A stretch of DNA of 39,255 bases from NCBI GenBank assembly GCA_016929695.1, contig JAFGII010000071.1, positions 1 to 39,255 on the forward strand, in the 5' to 3' direction. Both the position numbers and the translations under genes were made by a program. The number at the start of each line of letters is the position of its first letter. The first letter of the stretch is position 1. This document shows positions 16,693 to 24,904 of the stretch, piece after piece. The notes beneath the pieces are model-generated. The model was not told the origin of the DNA. It saw only the letters and a list, made by a program, of their open reading frames with translations, and ran no database searches. The stretch is from Ignavibacteria bacterium. Its GTDB lineage: Bacteria > Bacteroidota > Ignavibacteria > Tepidaquicellales > Tepidaquicellaceae.

Positions 16693-17208
16693 TCAGAAAC
16701 TTTCATCTCTCCATTTCCTGATTTTCCATTTGTCGTCGGGAGTGTTTCTGGTAAAGGTCATATCGGCAAATCCGTTTAGTCTTATTATATCGCTCGGATT
16801 AAACGTAATCGCAAGATTGAAACTTCTTCTTAAACTCACGTCAACGGAATCCCCGAACTGAGTAATTATGTTGTTCCAGACAACTTCGAGTTTTTGTGCG
16901 TTCTGAAACAATCCGTTTGTCGTGCGCAGTTCCGTCTGCTTATCCCACGATACATCATACCCCAGAACATAATCCCTGTACGTAAATACAAAATCATCCG
17001 TGAGAAGAGCGCTGTATACAGACGTATCCTTAAATGTATATGAATATTTAAAATTCTGAAATAATCCGTCTATCGTTTTCTGGTCCGTAATTATTTCGGA
17101 TGATGTGGATGTATCTAATTTTGGTGAGAATAAATTATCACAGGAATGAACTGATATTACAATCAGACATATTAAAAATAATATATATTTCTCTCTTCTG
17201 AACATCAC
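16693..17208 (-). CDS. Lipoprotein, NTF2-like fold suspected
   Basis: The 171-residue protein starts with a signal sequence and a Bacteroidota-style lipobox ending in VHSC (Cys23), so it is probably anchored to a membrane. The mature part begins with a helix (TIDGLFQNFKYSYTFKDTSV), then strands with aromatic residues, and ends DDKWKIRKWRDESF. This helix-then-sheet order and the closing Trp-rich strand resemble NTF2/SnoaL-like domains. The lipoprotein at 18150 has the same overall plan (NFQSAI near the start, WSVHSWTDF near the end), so the two may be distant paralogues. No function is known to me. The gene is monocistronic and converges on the L,D-transpeptidase gene. Confidence 0.65.
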   Translation of the reverse strand: MMFRREKYILFLICLIVISVHSCDNLFSPKLDTSTSSEIITDQKTIDGLFQNFKYSYTFKDTSVYSALLTDDFVFTYRDYVLGYDVSWDKQTELRTTNGLFQNAQKLEVVWNNIITQFGDSVDVSLRRSFNLAITFNPSDIIRLNGFADMTFTRNTPDDKWKIRKWRDESF

Positions 17209-17524
17209 TTATAAAATACAAATGAATTAACTTAAATTAAATAAAGAAATCCGTTTATATTATTTAACAAAGTTTCAGACTATTATTACTTTATAAAAAA
17301 TTATTTTTTTTAACTTCTTATACCACAAACATTTCTGTTGTGAATTTGTATAAAAATATTTATAAAAGACTGTATTTTGTTTATTCAAGAGAATGGACAA
17401 AGACTTCTTAGTTCTGATGTAAATAAATTTCTTTATCAGAACGCAAAAAAACAATATTGTATCCAAATTTATAAGATGCCCGAAGTTTATTTTTTTATTT
17501 TGTCAAATCGGAAAAACTACTATA
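17209..17524. other. Non-coding AT-rich gap
   Basis: About 316 bases without a supportable gene. It contains the promoter side of the minus-strand lipoprotein and the upstream flank of the ATPase remnant. One 8-base inverted repeat is visible, GTTCTGAT (17411-17418) with ATCAGAAC (17435-17442). It has no adjoining T tract, so I do not call it a terminator. A short antisense reading frame inside is Lys/Ile/Phe-rich and looks random. Confidence 0.6.
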
Positions 17525-18160
17525 ATGAAACAATTATACGATGACCTTATTAAGAAATACCAGAATGCTTTTTTTATAAGTCCGGAAAATCCTACAATAT
17601 ATAATATTCTTAATAAACATCCGGGAATTTATTTAAATATGTTACAAGACCACCGAAAATTGTAAAAGATATTCCGGAAAAATATTATGTTTTTATTGAC
17701 GAAATTCAGTATCTTGAAAACACGTCAAATTTTTTAAAATATTATTATGATATGTATTCCGATACTTTTGAACCGGTTTTATCAGGCAGCAGTACATTTT
17801 ATATTGATAAATAATTTGATGATTCCCTGACGGTAGAAAATGGCTTCATATTATGATGACTCCGAGTTTTGAGGAATTTCTTTTTTTCAGAGGTCATGAA
17901 AATGTAATTCCCGAATTGATTTCATAGTTAAAAATAATTTACAGCGAGGAAATGCTTTTGAGGTCAAATTCGACGGGATTGAATACAATAAAAATAAATA
18001 TAATCTCTTTCTGAAAAATCATTCCAGTAACACACTGAACGGCATATCATATAACGGAGTAAATAACAAATTAAGCGGATTGATGATATAGGGCACACCG
18101 GATAATATCCTTATAAATTCGGGAGAGGTTGAACGAATAAATTTTTTTCTCAGTTGCTGA
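17525..18160 (+). pseudogene. Decayed DUF4143-type AAA ATPase gene
   Basis: Fragments in shifting frames spell out a DUF4143-family ATPase. An N-terminal piece starts with ATG at 17525 (KQLYDDLIKKYQNAFF). There is a frame change near 17640, then the Walker B region KYYVFIDEIQYLENTSNFLK, then VLSGSSTF and a TAA. After another frame change come RKWLHIMMTPSFEEFLFFRG and a TAG. Finally GNAFEVKFDGIEYNKNKY leads to a TAG at 18089-18091. The Walker A part (GARQVGKT in intact relatives) is missing, so there is also an internal deletion. At least two frameshifts and three stops make it non-functional. It lies between two lipoprotein genes on the other strand, and its last codons overlap the 3' end of the second. 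Intact relatives are common accessory genes of unknown role. Confidence 0.8.
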
Positions 18161-18725
18161 AATTCGCTTTCAGTATGCTCCAGGTAGTATCCTGGTCGTT
18201 CCTTTTAAAATCCGTCCAGCTGTGAACAGACCAGAGGTTCCTTGAGTCCGAAGCCATAACAAATCTTAATTTCCCCTGAAAAATTCTTGGTACATTTTGT
18301 TTTGTATGTTCAAAGCGGACGATATAATCAGCGTCCATTACGGCTGTATCTGATGAAGGAGAAAAAACAATATTTGAAAGCAGAAGATTTGAAATTGACT
18401 GGAGTGGGGTTAGTGAACTTAAATTTGTAAAATAATATCTTTCATTATTCAGGTTCCAGAACCTGAAAATCTGGTATTGCGATTGTGAAGCAGCATCCGC
18501 GGTATAAAGAAATTTTCTTGTTGAAAAATTCGAATCAACGAAACAAGATATATAATTATTAATATTTCTTTCAATAATTGCCGACTGAAAATTTGTAATA
18601 ACGAGGTCAGGAGAAGTAGGCGGAACGAAATTTGAGCGCGGGTCAACGGGTGATTCAACATCCCTTAATCCGCAGCCTGCAGTAAGAAACAATAAAAAAA
18701 TCAATATTTTACTTTTTTTCGGCAA
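18150..18725 (-). CDS. Lipoprotein, NTF2-like fold suspected
   Basis: The 191-residue protein has a short signal sequence and a textbook lipobox, LTAGC (Cys18). The mature part starts with a Pro-rich linker (NFVPPTSPDL), then a helix (VITNFQSAIIERNINNYISCF) reported here as two adjoining pieces of an NTF2-like first helix. Strands follow, with the ending WSVHSWTDFKRNDQDTTWSI. It resembles the lipoprotein at 16693 in plan. The start is a TTG at 18723-18725, inside the last codons of the methyltransferase gene (17-base overlap). An in-frame TTG further in would leave almost no signal peptide, so the first is preferred. It is probably cotranscribed with the methyltransferase. Function unknown. 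Confidence 0.65.
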   Translation of the reverse strand: MPKKSKILIFLLFLTAGCGLRDVESPVDPRSNFVPPTSPDLVITNFQSAIIERNINNYISCFVDSNFSTRKFLYTADAASQSQYQIFRFWNLNNERYYFTNLSSLTPLQSISNLLLSNIVFSPSSDTAVMDADYIVRFEHTKQNVPRIFQGKLRFVMASDSRNLWSVHSWTDFKRNDQDTTWSILKANFSN

Positions 18726-19455
18726 AAATTATTATCCTTTCAGATTTATTCTTATAAAATTTATTTCCGTAATAATCCCCGAATGTACCGTTTATTTTAA
18801 ATCCGTGTTCCAAAATTATTTCCGTGAGCTTATTATAATCATATAATCTGATTCTTTCAATAAAATCAGGTTCCTTTTTAATTTTATCAATGTAAATATA
18901 TTTAAATACAAAACCGCCGACAATACTCCGTTTTTGTACTATCGTTTTACCTTTAAGTTTACTTTTTGACAGCGGAACAATATTTTTTCTCAGATAAGTT
19001 TCATTAAGAAAATCAAAAACAAATATGCCGTGTTTTTTCAGTGATAAGCGGATGTTATCAAACACGATAAAATTTTCTATGTCATTTTCAAAATATCCGA
19101 AACTTGAAAATATGTTAACGGCTGCATCGAATGAATTATTGTAATTGAAATTCCGCATATCCGCAATTTCAAATTTAATTTTAAGATATTTTTCTTTTTC
19201 CGTTTCCAGAGCCGTTAATGCTTTTTTAATCAGATACGCCGATATATCGATTCCAAGAACGGAATAACCTCTTCGTGCAAATTCAACCGAATGTCTGCCC
19301 GGACCGCAGCACACATCAAGAATTTTCCCGCCTAATTTCAGTTTGGAATTTCTCTGAATCAGATTTATTAAAGTTCTTGCATCATTGTCATCTCTTTCTT
19401 TATAAATTTCGAGATACAGTTTATTAGAAAACCATTTTTCAAACCACTCTTTCAT
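18709..19455 (-). CDS. Class I SAM-dependent methyltransferase
   Basis: The 248-residue protein has a Rossmann methyltransferase domain. Motif I is KILDVCCGPGRHSVEFARRG (about 39-58), the acidic end of strand 2 is VLGIDIS, the motif II region is FEIADMRNFNY, and FDAAVNIFSSFGYF follows. SAM binding is therefore clear. The substrate is not: such proteins act on small molecules, proteins or RNA. It is two genes after recR on the same strand (11 bases), but recR neighbours vary widely between genomes, so context gives no strong hint. Cytoplasmic, with no membrane segment. Confidence 0.85.
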   Translation of the reverse strand: MKEWFEKWFSNKLYLEIYKERDDNDARTLINLIQRNSKLKLGGKILDVCCGPGRHSVEFARRGYSVLGIDISAYLIKKALTALETEKEKYLKIKFEIADMRNFNYNNSFDAAVNIFSSFGYFENDIENFIVFDNIRLSLKKHGIFVFDFLNETYLRKNIVPLSKSKLKGKTIVQKRSIVGGFVFKYIYIDKIKKEPDFIERIRLYDYNKLTEIILEHGFKINGTFGDYYGNKFYKNKSERIIIFAEKK

Positions 19456-19466
19456 AAAAAAATTAT

Positions 19467-20075
19467 TTATAATGATATTCTTCCTTCAATGGCTTTTGCA
19501 AGTGTTACTTCGTCTGCAAATTCAAGATCTGAGCCCACGGGCAGTCCTCTCGCAATTCTTGAGATTTTTATATCAAGAGGTTTCAGCAATTTCTGAAGAT
19601 ATAATATTGTTGTTTCTCCTTCAACTGTCGGATTCAGTGCAAGAATGAGTTCTTCAATACGGTTAAATTTATTTTCATCAAATCTTCCCAGCAGTTCACG
19701 GATTTTTATGTCTTCAGGACCGATTCCGTCAAGCGGAGAAATTCTTCCATGAAGCACGTGATAAAGTCCTTTAAATTCATTTGTTTTTTCTATAGCATAA
19801 ACATCTTGCGGGTCTTCGACAACGCAAATCAGATTCCTGTTTCTTTTCTGTGATGAACATATTTTACAGATATCATCCTCGGTAATATTGCAGCATATAC
19901 GGCAGAACTTAATTTTCTCTTTTACGTCAATAAGGGATTTCGAAAGTTTCTCTACTTTTTCTTTAGGCTGTTTAATAATAAACATAGCAAGCCTTCTTGC
20001 CGTTTTTCTTCCTATCTGGGGAAGAGAAGAAAGTTCTTCTATTAGAGAATCAAGTGATTCGGAAATATTAACCAT
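19467..20075 (-). CDS. recR: Recombination mediator protein RecR
   Basis: The 202-residue protein has the RecR order: helix-hairpin-helix ([17 protein letters not shown], about 17-33), a zinc finger (C58, C61, C70, C73), a Toprim domain with [13 protein letters not shown] (84-96), and a C-terminal ATP-independent clamp region with [11 protein letters not shown] and [18 protein letters not shown]. RecR acts with RecO and RecF to load RecA on gapped DNA. It starts two bases after ybaB, the classic ybaB-recR pair. The usual dnaX upstream of ybaB is not here; a 118-base gap and an exonuclease gene take its place. Confidence 0.97.
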   Translation of the reverse strand: MVNISESLDSLIEELSSLPQIGRKTARRLAMFIIKQPKEKVEKLSKSLIDVKEKIKFCRICCNITEDDICKICSSQKRNRNLICVVEDPQDVYAIEKTNEFKGLYHVLHGRISPLDGIGPEDIKIRELLGRFDENKFNRIEELILALNPTVEGETTILYLQKLLKPLDIKISRIARGLPVGSDLEFADEVTLAKAIEGRISL

Positions 20076-20077
20076 AA

Positions 20078-20413
20078 TTAAAAGCCGGGTAAATTTAACC
20101 CGGGAATATTCGGAAGCATTCCGCCTGTTGCTTTTGTCATTTCCTCATTGGCAAGTTTCTGTGATGCATCATAAGCTTTGTTCAGTGCTGCAATCAGCAA
20201 ATCCTCAAGCATTTCAGGGTCATCGGGGTTGATAATTTCTTTTTCGATTTCTATTCTTATTATCTGGCTCTTCCCGTTCATTGTTACTTTTATCATTCCG
20301 CCACCCGATTCTTCAGTAACCGTTATATTTTCAAGTCCCGCCTGAACCTGTTCAATTTTTTCCTGCATCTTCTTTACCTGTTTCAGCATTCCCTGCATTT
20401 GATTGGGTTTCAT
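20078..20413 (-). CDS. ybaB: YbaB/EbfC nucleoid-associated protein
   Basis: The 111-residue protein has the YbaB layout: an N-terminal helix [20 protein letters not shown], the strands [17 protein letters not shown], then [18 protein letters not shown] and a Met/Gly/Pro-rich tail that ends [11 protein letters not shown]. YbaB forms small dimers that bind DNA and is thought to influence nucleoid structure or assist RecR-mediated repair. The start is supported by AAGGAG just before the ATG. It is upstream of and almost touching recR, so cotranscription is very likely. Confidence 0.95.
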   Translation of the reverse strand: MKPNQMQGMLKQVKKMQEKIEQVQAGLENITVTEESGGGMIKVTMNGKSQIIRIEIEKEIINPDDPEMLEDLLIAALNKAYDASQKLANEEMTKATGGMLPNIPGLNLPGF

Positions 20414-20531
20414 TTATTTATTTCTCCTTCATATATAAATTTAAAAATATTTTTCGCTCCAAAATTAAAAAAACATCTATTCTTTTTCATTCATTTCCTC
20501 TTCGTTCCTACCTCCTATCTAATGTTTCGTG

Positions 20532-21299
20532 TCATATATTAAATAATTCATTCCATTTTTTAAATAACTCGGTTTCTGCAATTACGTCTCTCATACAATA
20601 ATCTGCAATTTGCTGATATTCTTTCTTGTTAAATAATTCACCTACCATATCACCTGTAACACCTTCTTCTTTGGGGCTTATTATTCCAAGCTGTTTACAG
20701 TAAAAATCGAGCGAATACTTTCTTCTTGCCCCTGTCGGTGAATGCCTGTAAAACGTAAATTCTTTAAGTAAATCTATGTGGTTATCCTTGAATGTAAAAT
20801 CCGAACCTTTCATTAAATTATAAGCAGGTTTTATTCCGAGTATTAATGACCTCAGCATCAGAAAAGGACAGTCGAATTCCCTTCCGTTGAAAGTAACCAG
20901 CAGATTGTATTTAAATTCCTCCATAACTTTCCAAAACTGTTCCAATAAAATTTCTTCTTTCCCGCAGACATATTTAATTTTTTCTGTTTCAAGATTAAGT
21001 TCAAAATCATGCGGAGCGTTTACAAGGATTGTTCCTATATTTTTTTCATACTCCTCTTTCTTCTCCTTTTTACTTTTATAATCAATATAGCGATTATAAT
21101 CAATTACTCCTATAGCAACTACCTGTGAAGTGAAAGGGGAGAATACAAGAGATTCTATTGCCGCTTTCTCCTTTCCCGCATCACCTTCCGCATATTTCAG
21201 AAGATATTTTTTTGTTTCTTCGTCATAATGCGACTCAAAATCATAAGGAGCACATTCAATATCGAACACTATTATCTTTCTGTTTGTTATATCAAGCAT
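20532..21299 (-). CDS. DEDD-family 3'-5' exonuclease (PolB-exonuclease-like)
   Basis: The 255-residue protein has the three DEDD exonuclease motifs: ExoI IVFDIEC (Asp13, Glu15), ExoII TFNGREFDCPFLMLRS, and ExoIII YCMRDVIAET with the Tyr-x3-Asp spacing of the DEDDy subclass. It resembles predicted exonucleases related to the proofreading domain of DNA polymerase B (DNA_pol_B_exo2) and has no polymerase part. It is probably a stand-alone DNA or RNA 3'-5' exonuclease in the cytoplasm. The substrate is unknown. It begins two bases after the bshB1 gene ends, so the two are cotranscribed, although no functional link is known. Confidence 0.85.
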   Translation of the reverse strand: MLDITNRKIIVFDIECAPYDFESHYDEETKKYLLKYAEGDAGKEKAAIESLVFSPFTSQVVAIGVIDYNRYIDYKSKKEKKEEYEKNIGTILVNAPHDFELNLETEKIKYVCGKEEILLEQFWKVMEEFKYNLLVTFNGREFDCPFLMLRSLILGIKPAYNLMKGSDFTFKDNHIDLLKEFTFYRHSPTGARRKYSLDFYCKQLGIISPKEEGVTGDMVGELFNKKEYQQIADYCMRDVIAETELFKKWNELFNI

Positions 21300-21301
21300 A
21301 A

Positions 21302-22021
21302 TTATAATTCATTTAAATTTTCAGAATGTATTTTAATTGGCTCTTCAGAATAAAACGGCTCACCGAATTCAACACCTATTTTAAAACCGTAGAATCTCGC
21401 CCTTGTTTCTATGTCTTTTAAAAATAATTTACTGCTTATGTATGTATCAGGCTGTTTTGTCTTCGGATCGTAAAATTGAGATTTATATGCTTTGATTGAA
21501 CGCATTTTAATCTTAAATACATCCGATATATCAACGATAAAACTTATCGGTAAGTCATAAGCGTGGCGGAAATAAAATATTTTTGACGGACGGTACGGCT
21601 TAAGTTCTTCTGTTTCAATTTTTTTGAGTCCGGAATAATAAACGGATTCCCTGACCAGATTACTTGTATTAATATGGTCGGGATGCCTGTCATCATAAAA
21701 AGGAGCAAATATGATTCCGGGTTTATATTTCCTAATTAATCGTATTAATTTAATTCTGTTCTTCTGATTATTTTGAATGTCACCGTCAGGAAGTCCGAGA
21801 TTTTCCCTCACCTTTATACCGAGTATTCTTGATGCCGTTTCGGTTTCTTTTTTTCGTGTTTTCAGGTTACCTCTCGTACTCAGTTCACCAAGCGTCAAAT
21901 CAATTATTCCTGTTTTTTTTCCCGCTTTCAGCATTTTCAGCAGTGTACCCGAAGATGTAATTTCTATATCATCGGGATGTGCACCTATAAACAATGCGTC
22001 AAGTTTAGTCCTGTCATACAT
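21302..22021 (-). CDS. bshB1: Bacillithiol biosynthesis deacetylase BshB1-like
   Basis: The 239-residue protein belongs to the LmbE/PIG-L zinc deacetylases. It has the metal motif GAHPDDIEI near the N-terminus, DLTLGELSTRG (typical of BshB1), and FYDDRHPDHINTS with the further metal histidines. BshB1 removes the acetyl group from GlcNAc-malate in bacillithiol synthesis. A TTG five codons upstream (22036) would extend it. I chose the ATG at 22019-22021 because relatives begin right before LDALFIGAHPDD. Neither bshA nor bshC is in the window. Other LmbE deacetylases act on other amino sugars, but the TLGELSTRG segment favours BshB1. Confidence 0.87.
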   Translation of the reverse strand: MYDRTKLDALFIGAHPDDIEITSSGTLLKMLKAGKKTGIIDLTLGELSTRGNLKTRKKETETASRILGIKVRENLGLPDGDIQNNQKNRIKLIRLIRKYKPGIIFAPFYDDRHPDHINTSNLVRESVYYSGLKKIETEELKPYRPSKIFYFRHAYDLPISFIVDISDVFKIKMRSIKAYKSQFYDPKTKQPDTYISSKLFLKDIETRARFYGFKIGVEFGEPFYSEEPIKIHSENLNEL

Positions 22022-22100
22022 ATTCTCAATATACAAAAACCCTTTTTTTTAATAAATTGAATAAATTTTTGAATGATTGTTTTTAATTACATTAAATCAG

Positions 22101-22161
22101 CGGCAATTTTCAATGTAATAGGAATGCATTGAAATTAATATTTAAGGTTGCGAAATTGCCG
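22101..22161 (+). promoter_or_regulatory. Nested hairpin in the leader of the DUF218-OPT operon
   Basis: Outer arms CGGCAATTT (22101-22109) and AAATTGCCG (22153-22161) pair perfectly. Inside them TTTCAATG (22108-22115) pairs with CATTGAAA (22127-22134). The outer 3' arm ends one base before the ATG at 22163, so the folded form would cover the ribosome entry region. It could be a translational control element, a degraded palindromic repeat, or a DNA operator. Evidence is only the pairing. Confidence 0.45.
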
Positions 22162-22162
22162 T

Positions 22163-22834
22163 ATGCCCGGACAAAAAAATCTTGTCATAGTTGCGTGTCA
22201 TTCAATTTACAAAGGAAAGGAATATGAAGATATATATTCCGATGACAGCTGGTATCTGAAAGATTTTCAGAAAGACGAGCCAAAGTTTTATATTGAGCAT
22301 ATTCTTACCGGTATTAAACTCGCAAATAATGATTCATCTTCTGTTTTAATTTTTTCAGGCGGATTTACGAATCCGGCAGTTCCATTCAGAAGCGAGGCAA
22401 TGAGTTATTATGAACTTGCTGAAAGCCAGGGCTGGCTCGATAAAATTATTGGCAGACTTTTTCTTGAAGAATATGCAAGGGATTCATTTGAAAATTTATT
22501 ATTTGGTTTGTGCAAATTTTATGAACTTGCAGGGAAATTACCGGAAAAAACTACTATGGTTTCATGGAAATTTAAAAAAGCAAGATTTAATTTTCACTGG
22601 AATACGCTAAGCATCAATAATTATAAATTTGAATTCTATGGAGTAAATAATCCCGAGGATTTATCCGCTGCGATTGAAGGCGAAAAAAAAGCAATTGCGG
22701 AATTTAAAATCAGTCCCTACGGAATTAAAAATAATTTAAAAAGAAAAAAACAAATAAGAAATCCGTTCAACAGGAAATTCAAATATGATTGCCCAATTTT
22801 CACATATACACTTAACTTATTAAAAAGCGTATGA
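22163..22834 (+). CDS. DUF218 (YdcF-like) protein of a eukaryote-like subtype
   Basis: The 223-residue protein resembles the DUF218 family: VIVACHSIYKG near the start, SVLIFSGGFTNPAVPFRSEA, then EEYARDSFENLLFGLCKFYE and TMVSWKFKKARF. The EEYARDSFENLLF and VSWKFK segments are, as I recall, typical of the DUF218 proteins of fungi and other eukaryotes more than of bacterial YdcF or ElyC. DUF218 members are poorly characterised; some bind SAM or act in the envelope. No signal peptide or membrane segment is seen. A TTG five codons upstream falls inside a hairpin, so the ATG at 22163 is preferred. Its stop overlaps the OPT start (ATGA), so translation is probably coupled. Confidence 0.7.
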   Translation: MPGQKNLVIVACHSIYKGKEYEDIYSDDSWYLKDFQKDEPKFYIEHILTGIKLANNDSSSVLIFSGGFTNPAVPFRSEAMSYYELAESQGWLDKIIGRLFLEEYARDSFENLLFGLCKFYELAGKLPEKTTMVSWKFKKARFNFHWNTLSINNYKFEFYGVNNPEDLSAAIEGEKKAIAEFKISPYGIKNNLKRKKQIRNPFNRKFKYDCPIFTYTLNLLKSV

Positions 22835-24900
22835 CAGAATCGAAACCTTTTGTTCCAATTGTTCCTGCCGAAAGTAATATGAAGGAATTTACTTTCAGAG
22901 CCGTATTTCTCGGGGCTCTTATGGCTATGCTTATGGGTGCTGCAAATGCATACTTAGGGCTGAAAGCAGGTATGACTATTGCCGCCACCTATACAACTGC
23001 AATTATTGCAATGGCAGTTTTAAAAAGTTTAAAGGGCACATTGCTGGAGGAAAATACTGCAAGAACCGTCGGTTCAATCGGAGGTAATATTGCGGCGGGA
23101 GCAGTTTTTGTATTGCCTGCTTTTTTCATTACAAAAGTATGGCTTCCGTTTTTCACGCTGGAACATTACATAATTTCTTCAATTATACTCGTTTTCGCAG
23201 GTTATCTTGGTATTATGTTCGCATCAATACTGAGAAGAGTTCTGATAGAAGACAAGGAGCTTCCCTTCCCGGAATCCATTGCTGCTGCAGAGATTCACAA
23301 ATCGGGTCAGCGGGGTGCGAAAGGTTCAGGGATGTTAATTTCAGGAATCGCCGTCGGAATAATTTTCACTATCCTGGAAAAATTTAAATTTCTTGCCGAA
23401 AAATGGGAGAGCATTGTTGAAATCGGAAAAGGTCATTTGCTTCTGAAATCTCCGGGAATGGCACCTGCTTATTTTGGCGTCGGGTATATTATTGGTCCAA
23501 AACTCGGTGCAATAAATTTCAGCGGAGGTATACTCGCATGGGGTCTGCTTGCCCCCGCAATTGCTTACTTCATTAATTTCAATAATCCCGAATATGCAGG
23601 AATTAACTGGTCTGATGCCATTAACTCCGCATGGAGATTGTACGTGAGAAACATTGCTATCGGCGGAATGCTTGTCGGCACATTCTATACGCTTTACAAA
23701 ATGCGAAGCAGTTTATTTGAGGGTATCAGAAGGTCTTTTGATAATCTCAGAAAATCGGCAATAGGAGAACATACAACATTAAGAACCGATAAAGACTTGA
23801 ATATTAAAATCGTATTGATTGTAACCGGAATTATAGCGGTAATTATGGTCGGGATTTTTTATTACTTTTCTTCCGGTATTCTTGTTTCCGTTGTGGCTAT
23901 GATTGTTATGATATTAATAGGATTTATGTTTGCTGCCGTTTCGGGTTATCTTGTAGGTATTATCGGAGTGAGCAACAATCCGACAAGCGGATTGACTATT
24001 TCAGTTCTTATTATTGCCGCATTAATAATGATTTCAATGGGTCTCGGCGGAAACGCTGCTATTCTTGCAGTACTTGGTGTAGCTGCATTTACCTGCACTG
24101 CTGTCTCAGTCGCCGGGGAAATGATGCAGGATTTAAAAGCAGGACATATTCTCGGCGGAACTCCATGGCGTATGCAGTTTGGAGATTTGTTCGGAGTTAC
24201 TACATCCGCAATTGTAATGTTTCTTGTTCTTGCACTGCTTCACATAGGCGATGTTAAAGAACTTACTTCAGATGAAATATTGAAACTCGAAGCAAACGAT
24301 AAAACCTCTATTGAATATAAAGGTGAGGATTCAAGATTCGCCAATAAGACTTTTACACTGGAAGAAATTAAGAAACTGCATCCTGAAGAACAGAATGAAG
24401 TTCTCGGAACAAATGCAGGATTTGGCGGAAAAAATCTTGCAGCACCGCAGGCAAGTTTAATGGCTGCAATGGTAAACGGTATAATCGGAGGCAAGACTGA
24501 ATTTATTATGATTATTATAGGGATATTTATGGGTTTTGCTTTAATACTGATGCAGGTGAAAAGTCCCATGCTGATTGCAGTTGGCATGTATCTGCCTCTT
24601 GAAACTTCATTCGCTATTTTTATCGGCGGATTTTTTAAAGGCATTTATGAACTCGTTGTAAAGAAGAAAAATGCGGATGAATCAATGCAGATGAACCTCA
24701 GCAATAACGGGGTACTTCTTGCATCCGGGCTGATTGCAGGAGAGGCACTGACGGGAGTCCTGTTTGCTGCTTTTGCTTTTTCAGATATAAAAATTGCTCA
24801 TATTTTTGAATCACCGAGTTATCTTATTAGTTTAGTCGCAATTATTATAATAGGTTTAATTTTAATTTACGGTCCATTTAAAAATTCAAATAAAAAATAA
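22831..24900 (+). CDS. OPT-family oligopeptide transporter
   Basis: The 689-residue inner-membrane protein has about 14-16 hydrophobic segments and matches the prokaryotic OPT family. Signatures are MKEFTFRAVFLGALMAMLMG (17-36), NAYLGLKAGMTIAATYTTAI, ENTARTVGSIGGNIAAGAVF, VGIIGVSNNPTSGLT and KSPMLIAVGMYLPLE. OPT proteins are proton-coupled importers of small peptides, and some carry metal chelates. A hydrophilic loop (about residues 470-535) separates the last membrane block. It is translationally coupled to the DUF218 gene upstream and is followed after four bases by an M29-type aminopeptidase. That favours peptide import followed by hydrolysis. Confidence 0.93.
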   Translation: MTESKPFVPIVPAESNMKEFTFRAVFLGALMAMLMGAANAYLGLKAGMTIAATYTTAIIAMAVLKSLKGTLLEENTARTVGSIGGNIAAGAVFVLPAFFITKVWLPFFTLEHYIISSIILVFAGYLGIMFASILRRVLIEDKELPFPESIAAAEIHKSGQRGAKGSGMLISGIAVGIIFTILEKFKFLAEKWESIVEIGKGHLLLKSPGMAPAYFGVGYIIGPKLGAINFSGGILAWGLLAPAIAYFINFNNPEYAGINWSDAINSAWRLYVRNIAIGGMLVGTFYTLYKMRSSLFEGIRRSFDNLRKSAIGEHTTLRTDKDLNIKIVLIVTGIIAVIMVGIFYYFSSGILVSVVAMIVMILIGFMFAAVSGYLVGIIGVSNNPTSGLTISVLIIAALIMISMGLGGNAAILAVLGVAAFTCTAVSVAGEMMQDLKAGHILGGTPWRMQFGDLFGVTTSAIVMFLVLALLHIGDVKELTSDEILKLEANDKTSIEYKGEDSRFANKTFTLEEIKKLHPEEQNEVLGTNAGFGGKNLAAPQASLMAAMVNGIIGGKTEFIMIIIGIFMGFALILMQVKSPMLIAVGMYLPLETSFAIFIGGFFKGIYELVVKKKNADESMQMNLSNNGVLLASGLIAGEALTGVLFAAFAFSDIKIAHIFESPSYLISLVAIIIIGLILIYGPFKNSNKK

Positions 24901-24904
24901 TTAT

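Noticed and set aside
22022-22036. TTG start giving five extra codons for BshB1
   Set aside because: The internal ATG puts the protein start where the family usually begins.
22148-22162. TTG start giving five extra codons for the DUF218 protein
   Set aside because: Those codons lie in the 3' arm of a hairpin and relatives begin at the ATG region.
24240-24644. 134-residue minus-strand frame inside the OPT transporter gene
   Set aside because: Antisense shadow of a membrane protein; the plus-strand product is unmistakable.
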